A stretch of DNA of 64,000 nt from Ramlibacter rhizophilus (GTDB lineage: Bacteria; Pseudomonadota; Gammaproteobacteria; Burkholderiales; Burkholderiaceae_C). The DNA lies in the NCBI RefSeq assembly GCF_004681965.1, contig NZ_SMLL01000003.1:124001-188000 (forward strand), in the 5' to 3' direction. Under the pieces are notes generated by a model that was not told the DNA's origin, made no database searches, and worked only from the letters and a program-made list of their open reading frames with translations. Shown here one piece after another: positions 32,104 to 40,144 of the stretch (within the stretch, counting starts at the first letter, position 1; every line of letters starts with the position of its first letter). The translations under genes were made by a program, and so were the position numbers.

Positions 32104-33018
32104 ATGGACACCCGCACCTACGACATCGAAGGATTCCACGACGAGCTCGTGGCCTATGGCCTCATCGTGCCCACCGGGATCAAGGGCGCCTACGGGCGCG
32201 GCCCGGTATTCGAGGACATCCTGCGCCGCTTCGACGCGCTGGTGGTCCGCGAGGCCGCGCCGGACAACGCCCAGGAGCTCACCTTCCCGCCCATCGTGGC
32301 ACGGCGCATGATCGAGGAGCTGGGCTACCTCGACAACTTCCCGCAGCTGGCCGGCTCGATCCACAGCTTCATGGGCGACGACCGCCAGGCGCGCCAGCTG
32401 TCCGAGCGCGTGCAGGCGGGGCAGCGCTGGGAGGACCTGCTCGCACCGACCGACGTGATGCTCACGCCGGCGGCCTGCTACCCGGTGTACCCGACCTTCA
32501 GCGGCCTGCTGCCCGACAGCGGCCGGCTCGTCACCGTCATGAACTGGGTCTTCCGCCACGAGCCGTCCGACGAACCCACGCGGCTCCAGCACTTCCGCAT
32601 GCGCGAGTACATCCGGGTGGGTAGCCCGCAGGAGGTGCAGGCCTGGCGCGACGCCTGGCTGGAGCGCGGCCTCGACCTGCTGCGCCGCCTCAAGCTGCCG
32701 GTGCAGAGCGACCTGGCCTCCGACCCCTTCTTCGGCCGCGCCGGCCGCATGATGGCCGCCAGCCAGGTGGACCAGCGGCTGAAGTTCGAGATCCTGTGTC
32801 CCGTCATCTCGCGTGAGAAGCCCACCGCGATCTGCTCGTTCAACTGGCACCAGGAGCACTTCACTTCGACCTTCGGCATCCGCCAGCGTGACGGCGCGCT
32901 CGCCCACACCGCCTGCCTGGGCTTCGGCCTGGAGCGCGTGACGCTGGCCCTGATCAAGACGCACGGCTTCGATCCGGCCGACTGGCCTGCGCAGGTGCGG
33001 GAGCTCCTGTGGCCCTGA
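32104..33018 (+). CDS. Amino acid:[carrier protein] ligase (class II aaRS homologue)
   Basis: The 304-aa protein has the catalytic core of an atypical seryl-tRNA synthetase without a tRNA-binding arm. Motif 2 is in FRHEPSDEPTRLQHFRMREY and motif 3 is GFGLERVTLAL. The likely zinc ligands are Cys125, Glu168 and Cys271, spaced almost as in the characterised Bradyrhizobium and Agrobacterium enzymes, which activate glycine or alanine and load it on a phosphopantetheinylated carrier protein instead of tRNA. The specific amino acid cannot be read here. It is the central enzyme of the cluster, 1 bp after the dehydrogenase, and overlaps the next gene by 10 bp. Confidence 0.9.
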   Translation: MDTRTYDIEGFHDELVAYGLIVPTGIKGAYGRGPVFEDILRRFDALVVREAAPDNAQELTFPPIVARRMIEELGYLDNFPQLAGSIHSFMGDDRQARQLSERVQAGQRWEDLLAPTDVMLTPAACYPVYPTFSGLLPDSGRLVTVMNWVFRHEPSDEPTRLQHFRMREYIRVGSPQEVQAWRDAWLERGLDLLRRLKLPVQSDLASDPFFGRAGRMMAASQVDQRLKFEILCPVISREKPTAICSFNWHQEHFTSTFGIRQRDGALAHTACLGFGLERVTLALIKTHGFDPADWPAQVRELLWP

Positions 33019-34031
33019 ACCACGATGCCGCTGGACGCGATGAGGGCCTGAGCGGCCTGCCCGGATTCGCTTCGCTCGGCGCACCGGACTTCCGGCGCCA
33101 TGCGCTCCAGGCGGACGGCGTCGCCTGGCCGGAGAAGAACTGCTACGCCGACCTCTGGATCGGCCTGCTGCATGCGCTCGGCCTGGAGCCGCGGGCCATG
33201 CTCGGCTTCACCGCCGCGGTGGATTTCGAGGGGGACCAGTGGACCTTCTTCAAGCCGCCGCCGTCCGACCTGCGCCTGCTGTACGGCATCGACGTGCAGG
33301 AGCTCACGGTGTGGCGACCGCTGCTGGAGCACGTCGAGGAGTGCCTGTCCGCGGGGCGGCTGGTGAGCACGGAGTCGGACGCCTGGTGGCTTCCCGACAC
33401 GGCCGGCACCGACTACCGCCGGCAGCACACCAAGACCACCATCCTGATCGTGCGCCTGGACCGGCCCGCGCAACGCCTCGGCTACTTCCACAACGGCGGC
33501 TATTTCGAGCTGCAGGACGAGGACTTCCGCGGCCTCTTTCGCATCGGGCTGCCGCCCGATCCGGGCTTCATGCCTTTCTTCGCCGAAACCGTTCGCATCG
33601 ACCGCCTGCGCCGCCGCGCCCCCGAGTCGCTCGCCGCGCCGGCCTGGGACCTGCTGCGTGAGCACGTCGGCTGGCGTCCGGACGGCAATCCCTTCCTGCG
33701 ATTCGCCCGGCGCATCGAGGCCGACCTGCCGCAGATCCGCGCCGCCGGACTGGCGCACTACCACCAATGGGCCTTCGCTTCGATCCGCCAGGCCGGATCG
33801 GCCTTCGAGCTGCTGGCCGCGCACCTGCGTTGGCACCAGGGCCTGGGCCGAAGCGGCCTGGCGGAAGCGGCCGGGCACTTCGACGCGATCGCGCAGGCGA
33901 ACAAGGCCCTGATCCTCAAGGGCGCCCGCGCGGTCGCGACCGGCAAGCCCCTGGGCGCGGACGAACTGCTGCACTCGATGGCAGCGGACTGGGACGCGGG
34001 GATGGCCAAGACGGTGGCGGCGCTCGGCTGA
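33009..34031 (+). CDS. DUF1839-family protein, possible carrier-to-acceptor transferase
   Basis: The 340-aa protein starts at GTG 33009 inside the ligase gene. It has a conserved Cys in WPEKNCYADLWIGLLH, then DFEGDQWTFFKPP, HTKTTILIV and LGYFHNGGYFEL. The Cys followed by a distant His-containing strand is what one sees in papain-like acyltransferases such as BtrH, which moves an aminoacyl group from a carrier protein to a sugar; this resemblance is my inference. The family occurs beside these ligases. It has no signal peptide. Confidence 0.8.
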   Translation: MALNHDAAGRDEGLSGLPGFASLGAPDFRRHALQADGVAWPEKNCYADLWIGLLHALGLEPRAMLGFTAAVDFEGDQWTFFKPPPSDLRLLYGIDVQELTVWRPLLEHVEECLSAGRLVSTESDAWWLPDTAGTDYRRQHTKTTILIVRLDRPAQRLGYFHNGGYFELQDEDFRGLFRIGLPPDPGFMPFFAETVRIDRLRRRAPESLAAPAWDLLREHVGWRPDGNPFLRFARRIEADLPQIRAAGLAHYHQWAFASIRQAGSAFELLAAHLRWHQGLGRSGLAEAAGHFDAIAQANKALILKGARAVATGKPLGADELLHSMAADWDAGMAKTVAALG

Positions 34032-34161
34032 GGGGCTCGAAAGAGCTAGGTCAGGTGCCTACGAGCCTCAGCTATCCACTCCGACAGCGAACAGCCTGTA
34101 TGGATGACCCTCAGGCACAGCAGCAGACCCGAGCATTCGTTCCGGTTTTGACGGAGATCGA

Positions 34162-35727
34162 ATGAACAACATGCACGTTTCGGGAGTGAGTCGCTTCCAT
34201 CGGACCGCTGTCGTCTGTGCGCTGTCCCTGCTGGCGGCGGGGTGTGGTGGCGGGGGCGGCGGCGGCGACCCGCAGGCTGCCGCGCCGACAGCGCCCATCG
34301 GCAGCGGAGGTGCATCGGTGCCGGCGCCCGCGCCCGCACCTGCGCCTGCGCCCGCACCTGCGCCTGCGCCCGCACCCGCACCCGCACCCGCACCGGCGCC
34401 TGCGCCTGCACCGGCACCTGCACCTGCACCTGCACCTGCACCTGCACCCGCGGGCGTCGTCCAGGCGCAGCCCAATGGCGCGTACACGGCGCAGGCGACC
34501 GCGAGCGGTGTGTACGAGCTGCGCCTGCCGGCCAACTCGGAGTTGCGCGTCGGCGATACCGTCGCCGTCTCCGGCACCGGCGCGGTGCCCTGGCGCATCT
34601 CGCAGCAGGACCAGCAGCTCGTGGTCACGACCGGGCTGCCGGGCAATGTCGTGCCCGGCACGCAGTGGACGCCGATCACCGTGGACCCCGCGCTCGCGCA
34701 GCAGGACTGGGTGGCCAGCGCCAGTTCGGCCAGTGGCAATGTCCTGGCAGCCGCGGTGCGCAACGGCGGCATCTACGTCTCGCGCGACGGCGGGACGAGC
34801 TGGGTGCGTAGCAACGCCCCGGCCACGAACTGGGGGGCCCTGGCGATGTCGCCGGATGGAGGCCATCTGGTGGCCGCCGATCGCACCGGGCGCCTGTACA
34901 CCTCCGCGGATGGCGGCGCGAGCTGGACCGTGCGCACGGGCTCGAACCGCTACTGGGGCGGCGTCTTCATCTCCGCCGACGGCCAGCGCATCGTCGCCAT
35001 GGAGACGGGCGGCTCCATCCATCTGTCCAACGACGGCGGCGCCAGCTTCACCGCGGTGCCCGGCACGGCCAATACCGACTGGCGCCGCGTCGCCGGGTCC
35101 GCGACCGGCGACCGCCTGGTCGCCGTGGCCTCGCTCTACGACGGCGATCCGGCGCGCCAGGGGGTCTATGTGTCCGAGGACGCCGGGCAGACCTGGACGC
35201 GCCGGACGACCACCGGCTCGCCAGCGCCCACGGGCAACTGGTCCTTCGTGGCCGCGAGCCACGACGGCATGCGCATGGCCGCCATCGACAACGGCGCCTA
35301 TCCCTGGATCAGCGCGGACGGCGGCGCGACCTGGCAGATGCGCTTCAGCTACAGCAACTGGGCGGACGTCGCGGTCTCGGGCGACGGCCGGGTCGTGATG
35401 GCGCTGGAGCCCCGCGACGACCCGAAGGGCTACACGGGCTACACCTTCGTCAGTCCCGACGGGGGCGGCGACATCTGGCACTGGTACGGCGAGAACCGCT
35501 GGTACAGCACCGTGGCCATGTCCTTCGACGGCAACAACATGCTGGTCGGCGACGCCGGCCCGAACGGCAGCGGCGGTCTGCTCTACACCTCGCGGGGCAA
35601 CCGGACCTCGCTGGGGCCGGTCGGCTCCCTCGCAGCCGCGCAGGCGGCCAGCATCGAGCTGCGCTACGAGGGCGACGGGCGCTTCAGCGTGCTGCGGCAG
35701 TCCGGCGGCCCGTTCTCGATCCGTTGA
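34162..35727 (+). CDS. Lipoprotein with Pro-Ala linker and sialidase-like beta-propeller
   Basis: The 521-aa protein has a signal peptide with lipobox LLAAGC (Cys28), a Gly-rich run, then 22 consecutive Pro-Ala dipeptides (residues 54-97, bases 34321-34452). The rest (about 190-500) has repeated blades with the Asp-box pattern SxDGGxSW (SRDGGTSWVRS, SADGGASWTVR, SNDGGASF, SEDAGQTW, SADGGATW) as in sialidase, Vps10 and photosystem-assembly propellers. It is probably exposed at the envelope on a rigid stalk and binds a ligand. No catalytic residues are evident. Confidence 0.85.
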   Translation: MNNMHVSGVSRFHRTAVVCALSLLAAGCGGGGGGGDPQAAAPTAPIGSGGASVPAPAPAPAPAPAPAPAPAPAPAPAPAPAPAPAPAPAPAPAPAPAGVVQAQPNGAYTAQATASGVYELRLPANSELRVGDTVAVSGTGAVPWRISQQDQQLVVTTGLPGNVVPGTQWTPITVDPALAQQDWVASASSASGNVLAAAVRNGGIYVSRDGGTSWVRSNAPATNWGALAMSPDGGHLVAADRTGRLYTSADGGASWTVRTGSNRYWGGVFISADGQRIVAMETGGSIHLSNDGGASFTAVPGTANTDWRRVAGSATGDRLVAVASLYDGDPARQGVYVSEDAGQTWTRRTTTGSPAPTGNWSFVAASHDGMRMAAIDNGAYPWISADGGATWQMRFSYSNWADVAVSGDGRVVMALEPRDDPKGYTGYTFVSPDGGGDIWHWYGENRWYSTVAMSFDGNNMLVGDAGPNGSGGLLYTSRGNRTSLGPVGSLAAAQAASIELRYEGDGRFSVLRQSGGPFSIR

Positions 35728-35762
35728 CGGCCGAAGCGGCCAGCAGGAAGGAGCATCCCGCG

Positions 35763-36320
35763 ATGAACCCGTCCGACCCGCATCCCCCGGTGGAGCCCAT
35801 GCTCCTGCGGCGCCTGCTGGGGTGCTTTCCGACCGGCGTGGCCATCGTCACGACCTGCAACGCCCACGGCCTGCCCGTGGGCCTGACCTGCAACTCCTTC
35901 AGCGCCGTCTCGCTGGAGCCGCCGCTGGTCCTCTTCAGCCTCCGACGTGCCAGCGGCCTGCTGGACACCTTCCTCGCCGCGGACGCCTTCGCGGTCAACG
36001 TGCTGTCGCAGGCGCAGGACGGCTTGTCGAGCCTGTTCGCCTCGCGGGTGCGGCGCGACCAGTTCAACGAGATCGGCTGGCGACCGGGGCAGTGGGGCAC
36101 GCCGCTGATCGACGATTGCCTTGCCCGCTTCGAGTGCCAGGTGCGCGCCCGGCACGAGGCGGGGGACCATGTCATCTTCATCGGCGAAGTCGTGCACCTG
36201 GAGCCCGGCTGCACCGAGGAGGCGCTGGTTTTCTACAAGGGCGGCTACATGGCGCTCGCCGGGGCGCCCGCGCCCCGCGCGATGCCCGCGGCCTGTTCGG
36301 CTCAGGCCGCTTCCAGGTAG
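35763..36320 (+). CDS. Flavin reductase-like FMN-binding protein
   Basis: The 185-aa protein belongs to the flavin reductase (RutF/HpaC-like) split-barrel family, with LGCFPTGVAIVTTC, GLTCNSFSAVSLEPPLVLFS and FAVNVLSQAQDGLSSLFAS. It supplies reduced flavin to a two-component monooxygenase, none of which is adjacent. AGGAAGGAG 10 bases before ATG 35763 supports that start over one at 35724. Its last 19 bases overlap the end of the convergent sensor-kinase gene. Confidence 0.88.
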   Translation: MNPSDPHPPVEPMLLRRLLGCFPTGVAIVTTCNAHGLPVGLTCNSFSAVSLEPPLVLFSLRRASGLLDTFLAADAFAVNVLSQAQDGLSSLFASRVRRDQFNEIGWRPGQWGTPLIDDCLARFECQVRARHEAGDHVIFIGEVVHLEPGCTEEALVFYKGGYMALAGAPAPRAMPAACSAQAASR

Positions 36321-38809
36321 CCTTCCCGCAGCGCCCGCGCCGTGCGCGCGTGCAGCTGCACCAGGGCCTCGTGCCAGTCCTCGGCGGGCCACTGCCCGTC
36401 CTGCACGAGTTGCGCGTACATCGCCCGGGTCTGCTGGTGCAGGCTGTGGGCGCCCATGTTGCCGCTGACGCCGACCAGGGAATGCAGCAGCTCCTTGGCC
36501 AGCACCGCGTCGCGGCTCGCCACGGGCGCCTGCAGTTGGTCCAGCAGGGAACGGGTCGACTGCAAAGCCATCGGCAGGGCCTTGCCCAGGATGCCCACGC
36601 TGCGCAGCGTCTCCAGGTGTTCGAGGTTGAGAAGGTCCTCCTGCGCCGTGTCCTTGCCGGCGGGTTCCGGCGCGGCCGGTGCCGGGCCCTGCGGCGGCAG
36701 CGACACCAGGTGCTTCGCCAGGGTGGCGAACAGCTGGTCCGGCTCGGCCGGTTTGGCGATGAAGTCGCTGATGCCGGCGGCGCGTGCCTTGGCGATGGCC
36801 AATTCGTCGTCCCGGCCACTCAGGGCGATCAGCACCGGCTTGGGGTCGATGCGCGAAGACTCGCGCACGGCGCGCGCGAGCCGGATGCCGTCGAGCACGG
36901 GCATGTGGATGTCGGTGATGACCGCGTCCGCGGCTTCGCGTTCCAGCAGCTTGAGGGCGGCCGCGCCGTCCGTCGCCTCCAGCACGCGGATCCGCCGGGC
37001 CTCCAGCAGGGCGCGCAGGTAGCGCCGGTTGAAGTCCTCGTCGTCCACCAGCAGCACGGTGCGGCCCGCCAGCGAGACCGCGGCGGCGTCCGCCTCGGCG
37101 CTTCGCTGCGCGTGCTCCCAGGCGCGGCAGAGGGACTCCACCAGTTCCAGCTGTGAGCAGGGCTTGCCGACCAGGGCTTCGACGCCCACGCGATCCAGCT
37201 TGGCGCGCGCGATGTGGGCGGCTTCGGCGGTGTAGACCACGATGGGCAGCCGCGCGAGCCCCGGCACCTGGCCGGCGCGGATGCGCTCCGCGGTGGCATA
37301 GCCGTCCAGGACCGGCATGGACAGGTCCAGCACCATGGCGTCGAAGCGCTCGCGCGCGAGCAGGGCCAGCGCCTGCTCGCCATCCTCGGCTTCCACGACC
37401 TGCAGGGCTAGCGGCTCCAGCATGCCGCGCGTGGACAGGCGCAGCACGGGGGAGTCGTCCACCACCATCAGGCGCTTGCCCGCGAAGAGGGCGCGGGCCT
37501 GCTCCAGGCGCTGGGCACGGTGGCCTTCGAGCTGCGCCGCGGACGCGGACGCGAAGCGCAGGGTGAAACGCGTGAAGCGCATCGCCTGCGACGTACAGGC
37601 GATGTCACCGCCGAAGGCCACCATGGTGCGTTTGCAGAAGGACAGGCCCAGGCCGGTGCCCCCGGTCTTGCCGGCGGTGTGGAAGGACTCGAAGACGCGC
37701 GCCAGCACCTCCGGCTTCATGCCCGGGCCGGTGTCCTCCACGACCACGCTGTCCGGGCCCACGACGATGGTGACGCGCGACTGCGGGAAGTCCTTGAAGT
37801 AGTGGATGGCGTTCTTCAGCAGGTTGAACAGCACGAAGATGTAGCGCGTCTCGTCCCCGCGGAAGACGAAGTCCTGTTCCACCCGCAGCGTCACGCGGGC
37901 GCGGTCGGAGGCGCTCTCGTAGGCGAACTCCTCCACGGCCTTGCGGGTGGCGCTCTCGGCGGACAGGTAGCGCAGGTCGGAGGTGTCCAGCGGCTTGGCG
38001 TGGATCTCGTCCAGCGTCATCGCGATCATCTGCAGGCCGCGCTCGATCGCCGCGCGGCCCTGCGCCAGCTCCTTGTAGACCGTGTCCAGCTCCTGCGCCG
38101 TCATGATCACGTCCTGCCCGTCCAGCACCGGCCGTGGCAGGTTGCGGTTGATGCGCTCCAGCTGGTGGCGCAGCTGCCCCAGCGGATTGCGCAGCTCGTG
38201 CGCGATGGAGCCGGCCAGGTCCTTGAGCGTGTCGATCCGCTGGCGCGCGAGGATGCCCTTGAGGTTGCTGCGCGTGAAGAGCAGGCCCGCCGTCACGCTG
38301 TACACCATGGCCTGGAGGTGGACCGACTTGACGATCTCGTGATGCAGCGACGTGAAGTTCGGGATGGTGAGGTAGCCCGCCAGCACCCCCAGCGCGACGC
38401 CCAGCGCGATGTTCACCAGCGCCAGCACGTAGTGCGGAAAGATGACGATGACGAAGAAGGCCATCGAGACCACCAGCATCGAGCGCAGCACCGAGTAGTC
38501 GCTCCCGAGGAGCTGGTAGGTGGCGTAGAACGGCAGCGCATAGAGCACGGCGGCGAACCACACCCAGGGCAGGACGGGCTTGAGCCGCCGCGGCCAGTAC
38601 GCGCTGAAGCTCACCGACAGGCACAGGAGCACGGCCACGCTGCGAAGCGCCAGGCTCTCGTGTTCCACTGGCGTCACGTAGAGCCACAGCACGCCATAGA
38701 AGATGAAGATGGCCGCGCCCACGCTGGAGGCCACCAGCATGGTGCGCGCCGACGCGTTGGCGCAATCGCGCAGCGCCGCGTCGAAACGCCTGAACAAGTC
38801 CAGCACCAT
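36302..38809 (-). CDS. CqsS-like hybrid histidine kinase (6TM-HK-REC-REC-Hpt)
   Basis: The 835-aa protein has six membrane helices (about residues 24-180), a dimerisation helix with phospho-His204 (AGSIAHELRNPL), an ATPase domain (N box LFNLLKNAIHYF, G1 VEDTGPGM, G2 GTGLGLSFCKR), receivers with Asp495 (VLDLSMP) and Asp633 (ITDIHMP), and a C-terminal Hpt with His776 (ELLHSLVGVSGNMG). The membrane and kinase parts resemble the Vibrio CAI-1 receptor CqsS, including an FCKRTMVAFGGDIACTSQ-like segment after G2. A second receiver plus Hpt make a whole phosphorelay in one chain; the output regulator is elsewhere. It follows the ketosynthase gene by 20 bp. Confidence 0.9.
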   Translation of the reverse strand: MVLDLFRRFDAALRDCANASARTMLVASSVGAAIFIFYGVLWLYVTPVEHESLALRSVAVLLCLSVSFSAYWPRRLKPVLPWVWFAAVLYALPFYATYQLLGSDYSVLRSMLVVSMAFFVIVIFPHYVLALVNIALGVALGVLAGYLTIPNFTSLHHEIVKSVHLQAMVYSVTAGLLFTRSNLKGILARQRIDTLKDLAGSIAHELRNPLGQLRHQLERINRNLPRPVLDGQDVIMTAQELDTVYKELAQGRAAIERGLQMIAMTLDEIHAKPLDTSDLRYLSAESATRKAVEEFAYESASDRARVTLRVEQDFVFRGDETRYIFVLFNLLKNAIHYFKDFPQSRVTIVVGPDSVVVEDTGPGMKPEVLARVFESFHTAGKTGGTGLGLSFCKRTMVAFGGDIACTSQAMRFTRFTLRFASASAAQLEGHRAQRLEQARALFAGKRLMVVDDSPVLRLSTRGMLEPLALQVVEAEDGEQALALLARERFDAMVLDLSMPVLDGYATAERIRAGQVPGLARLPIVVYTAEAAHIARAKLDRVGVEALVGKPCSQLELVESLCRAWEHAQRSAEADAAAVSLAGRTVLLVDDEDFNRRYLRALLEARRIRVLEATDGAAALKLLEREAADAVITDIHMPVLDGIRLARAVRESSRIDPKPVLIALSGRDDELAIAKARAAGISDFIAKPAEPDQLFATLAKHLVSLPPQGPAPAAPEPAGKDTAQEDLLNLEHLETLRSVGILGKALPMALQSTRSLLDQLQAPVASRDAVLAKELLHSLVGVSGNMGAHSLHQQTRAMYAQLVQDGQWPAEDWHEALVQLHARTARALREGYLEAA

Positions 38810-38829
38810 GGCCCGTGCTTCTCCCACCG

Positions 38830-39870
38830 TCAGAACACGAATTGCCCGAGCGCGAAGGACATGCCCGCGCTTCCCATCAGGAACATCACCCGGTCGCCAC
38901 GGGACAGCCTGCCGGCGCGCCGGGCGCGGGCCATGGCCGCCGGAATGGAGGCCGAGACCACGTTGCCGGTCTCGGGGTAGATGTGGAAGATCTTGTCCGC
39001 GAAGCCGAACGCCTGGCCCACGCGGGTCCACGCGGGGGTGGAGGAGGAGTGCGTGAAGACGATGTCCGCCTGCTCGACGCGCGTGCCGGCCCGCTCGATC
39101 AGCGCCGGCAGTTCCTCGGCCAGCGCGTCGTGCAGCTCGGTGCCGCGGGCGGTGAATCGCCCCTCGCCCAGGGCCGCGACGGCCGGTCCCACCTCGTACC
39201 AGCCTTCGTGCCCGGCGGTGGGGATCATGCACAGGTCGGCCAGGTCGGGGCGCGAGCCGAAGGCGATGGAGAAGTTCGCCGCGTCCTGCGGCAGCAGCAG
39301 CGTGGCCGTGGCCGCTTCGCCGATGGTGTAGGAGGGCAGCAGTTAGTTCAGTTCGGCCGCGTCCCGCAGCGCATAGTTCTCCGGAAAGCCGGCCATGCCC
39401 GGGATCATGTTGAACTCGGCGTTCACCACCAGCGCGTTGCGGTATCCGCCGGACTTGAACAGGCTGTCCACCACGGACAGCGCGCGGGTCCAGCTCATGC
39501 AGGCATCGATGATGTCGAAGCACTGCGCGCGGCCCAGGCCCAGGGACTTGGCAACCATGTAGGAATTCCCGGGCTCGCGAAAGCCCCCGCCGATGCCCAC
39601 GTACACCAGCAGGTCCACGTCCATCGGCTTGACGCCAGTGCCCTCCAGCGCGTCCTGCACCGCGCCGGTCAGCAGGTCGATGGGCCGCTCGCCGGGTGCG
39701 CGCCAGTTCCGCTTGTCCACGCCGCTGCGATCGAGCAGGGTCTTGACCGTGCGCAGCATCCTGTCGATGTCGCCTTCGAAGCGGGTGGAGTGCTGGCGCA
39801 CCAGCGCGACGATCTCGTCGTTATTCACTCGCCGCGTGGGAAAGCGGGCGGCGACGTTTCCAATGATCAT
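38830..39870 (-). pseudogene. Beta-ketoacyl-ACP synthase III-like gene with in-frame TAA
   Basis: One reading frame runs from ATG 39870 to the stop at 38830 and encodes a KAS III-like enzyme of about 346 residues, except for TAA at 39343-39345 (codon 176). Both sides match one protein: before it QCFDIIDACMSW with the active-site Cys124, after it LLPSYTIGEAATATLL, FTHSSSTPAWTRV (probable His) and ETGNVVSASIPAAM (probable Asn). The codon context suggests an original Tyr (TAC or TAT), so one base change separates it from an intact gene. As sequenced it encodes 175 aa lacking two active-site residues, unless it is read through or is a sequencing error. It heads the two-gene operon with the CqsS-like kinase. 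Confidence 0.85.
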
Positions 39871-39979
39871 GGGGCCTCAGGCGGGAAGCGGCCCGCACGC
39901 TGCACCGGCCGCGAAGTCATGGCGGGCCGGCCCCGCTACGTGCAAAGCTGGCTGCGCCGTCAGATTCGAGGCCGCGATC

Positions 39980-40020
39980 TTAGGTGCGAATGGATGAGCG
40001 GCTTTAGGTGTTACGCGTAA
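39980..40020 (-). promoter_or_regulatory. Candidate operator upstream of the KAS III-like gene
   Basis: Two direct copies of TTAGGTG (39980-39986 and 40004-40010, 24 bp apart) are followed at once by a perfect 10-bp palindrome TTACGCGTAA (40011-40020). This lies about 110-150 bp before the ketosynthase start, in locally AT-richer DNA. It may be a regulator-binding region; no known consensus is claimed. Confidence 0.3.
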
Positions 40021-40065
40021 GCCCGCGCAGCGTTGCGTGCGCCCAACCTGCGCGGCGTCCGAGAC

Positions 40066-40105
40066 GAAAAACGCACGCCCTTTCCCGTGGAGGGAAGGCG
40101 TGCGT
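40066..40105 (-). terminator. Intrinsic terminator of the Bug receptor gene
   Basis: Read on the minus strand, the arm at 40105-40091 pairs with 40086-40071 (ACGCACGCC... / ...GGCGTGCGT, one bulged base) around a 4-base loop, followed by TTTTT (40070-40066). It lies 39 bp past the stop of the receptor gene at 40145. Confidence 0.85.
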
Positions 40106-40144
40106 GTGCGTCAGGACAGGAATGCGAGCCGAAGGCGGCCGGCT

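Noticed and set aside
32104..33018. Seryl-tRNA synthetase
   Set aside because: At 304 aa it lacks a tRNA-binding domain and has the zinc-ligand pattern and partners of carrier-protein ligases.
34321..34452. Non-coding microsatellite
   Set aside because: The repeat is in frame throughout and encodes an uninterrupted Pro-Ala linker in a lipoprotein with good signals at both ends.
38810..39523. A longer start for the CqsS-like kinase at 39523
   Set aside because: The extra residues come from another frame of the ketosynthase gene and are non-protein-like.
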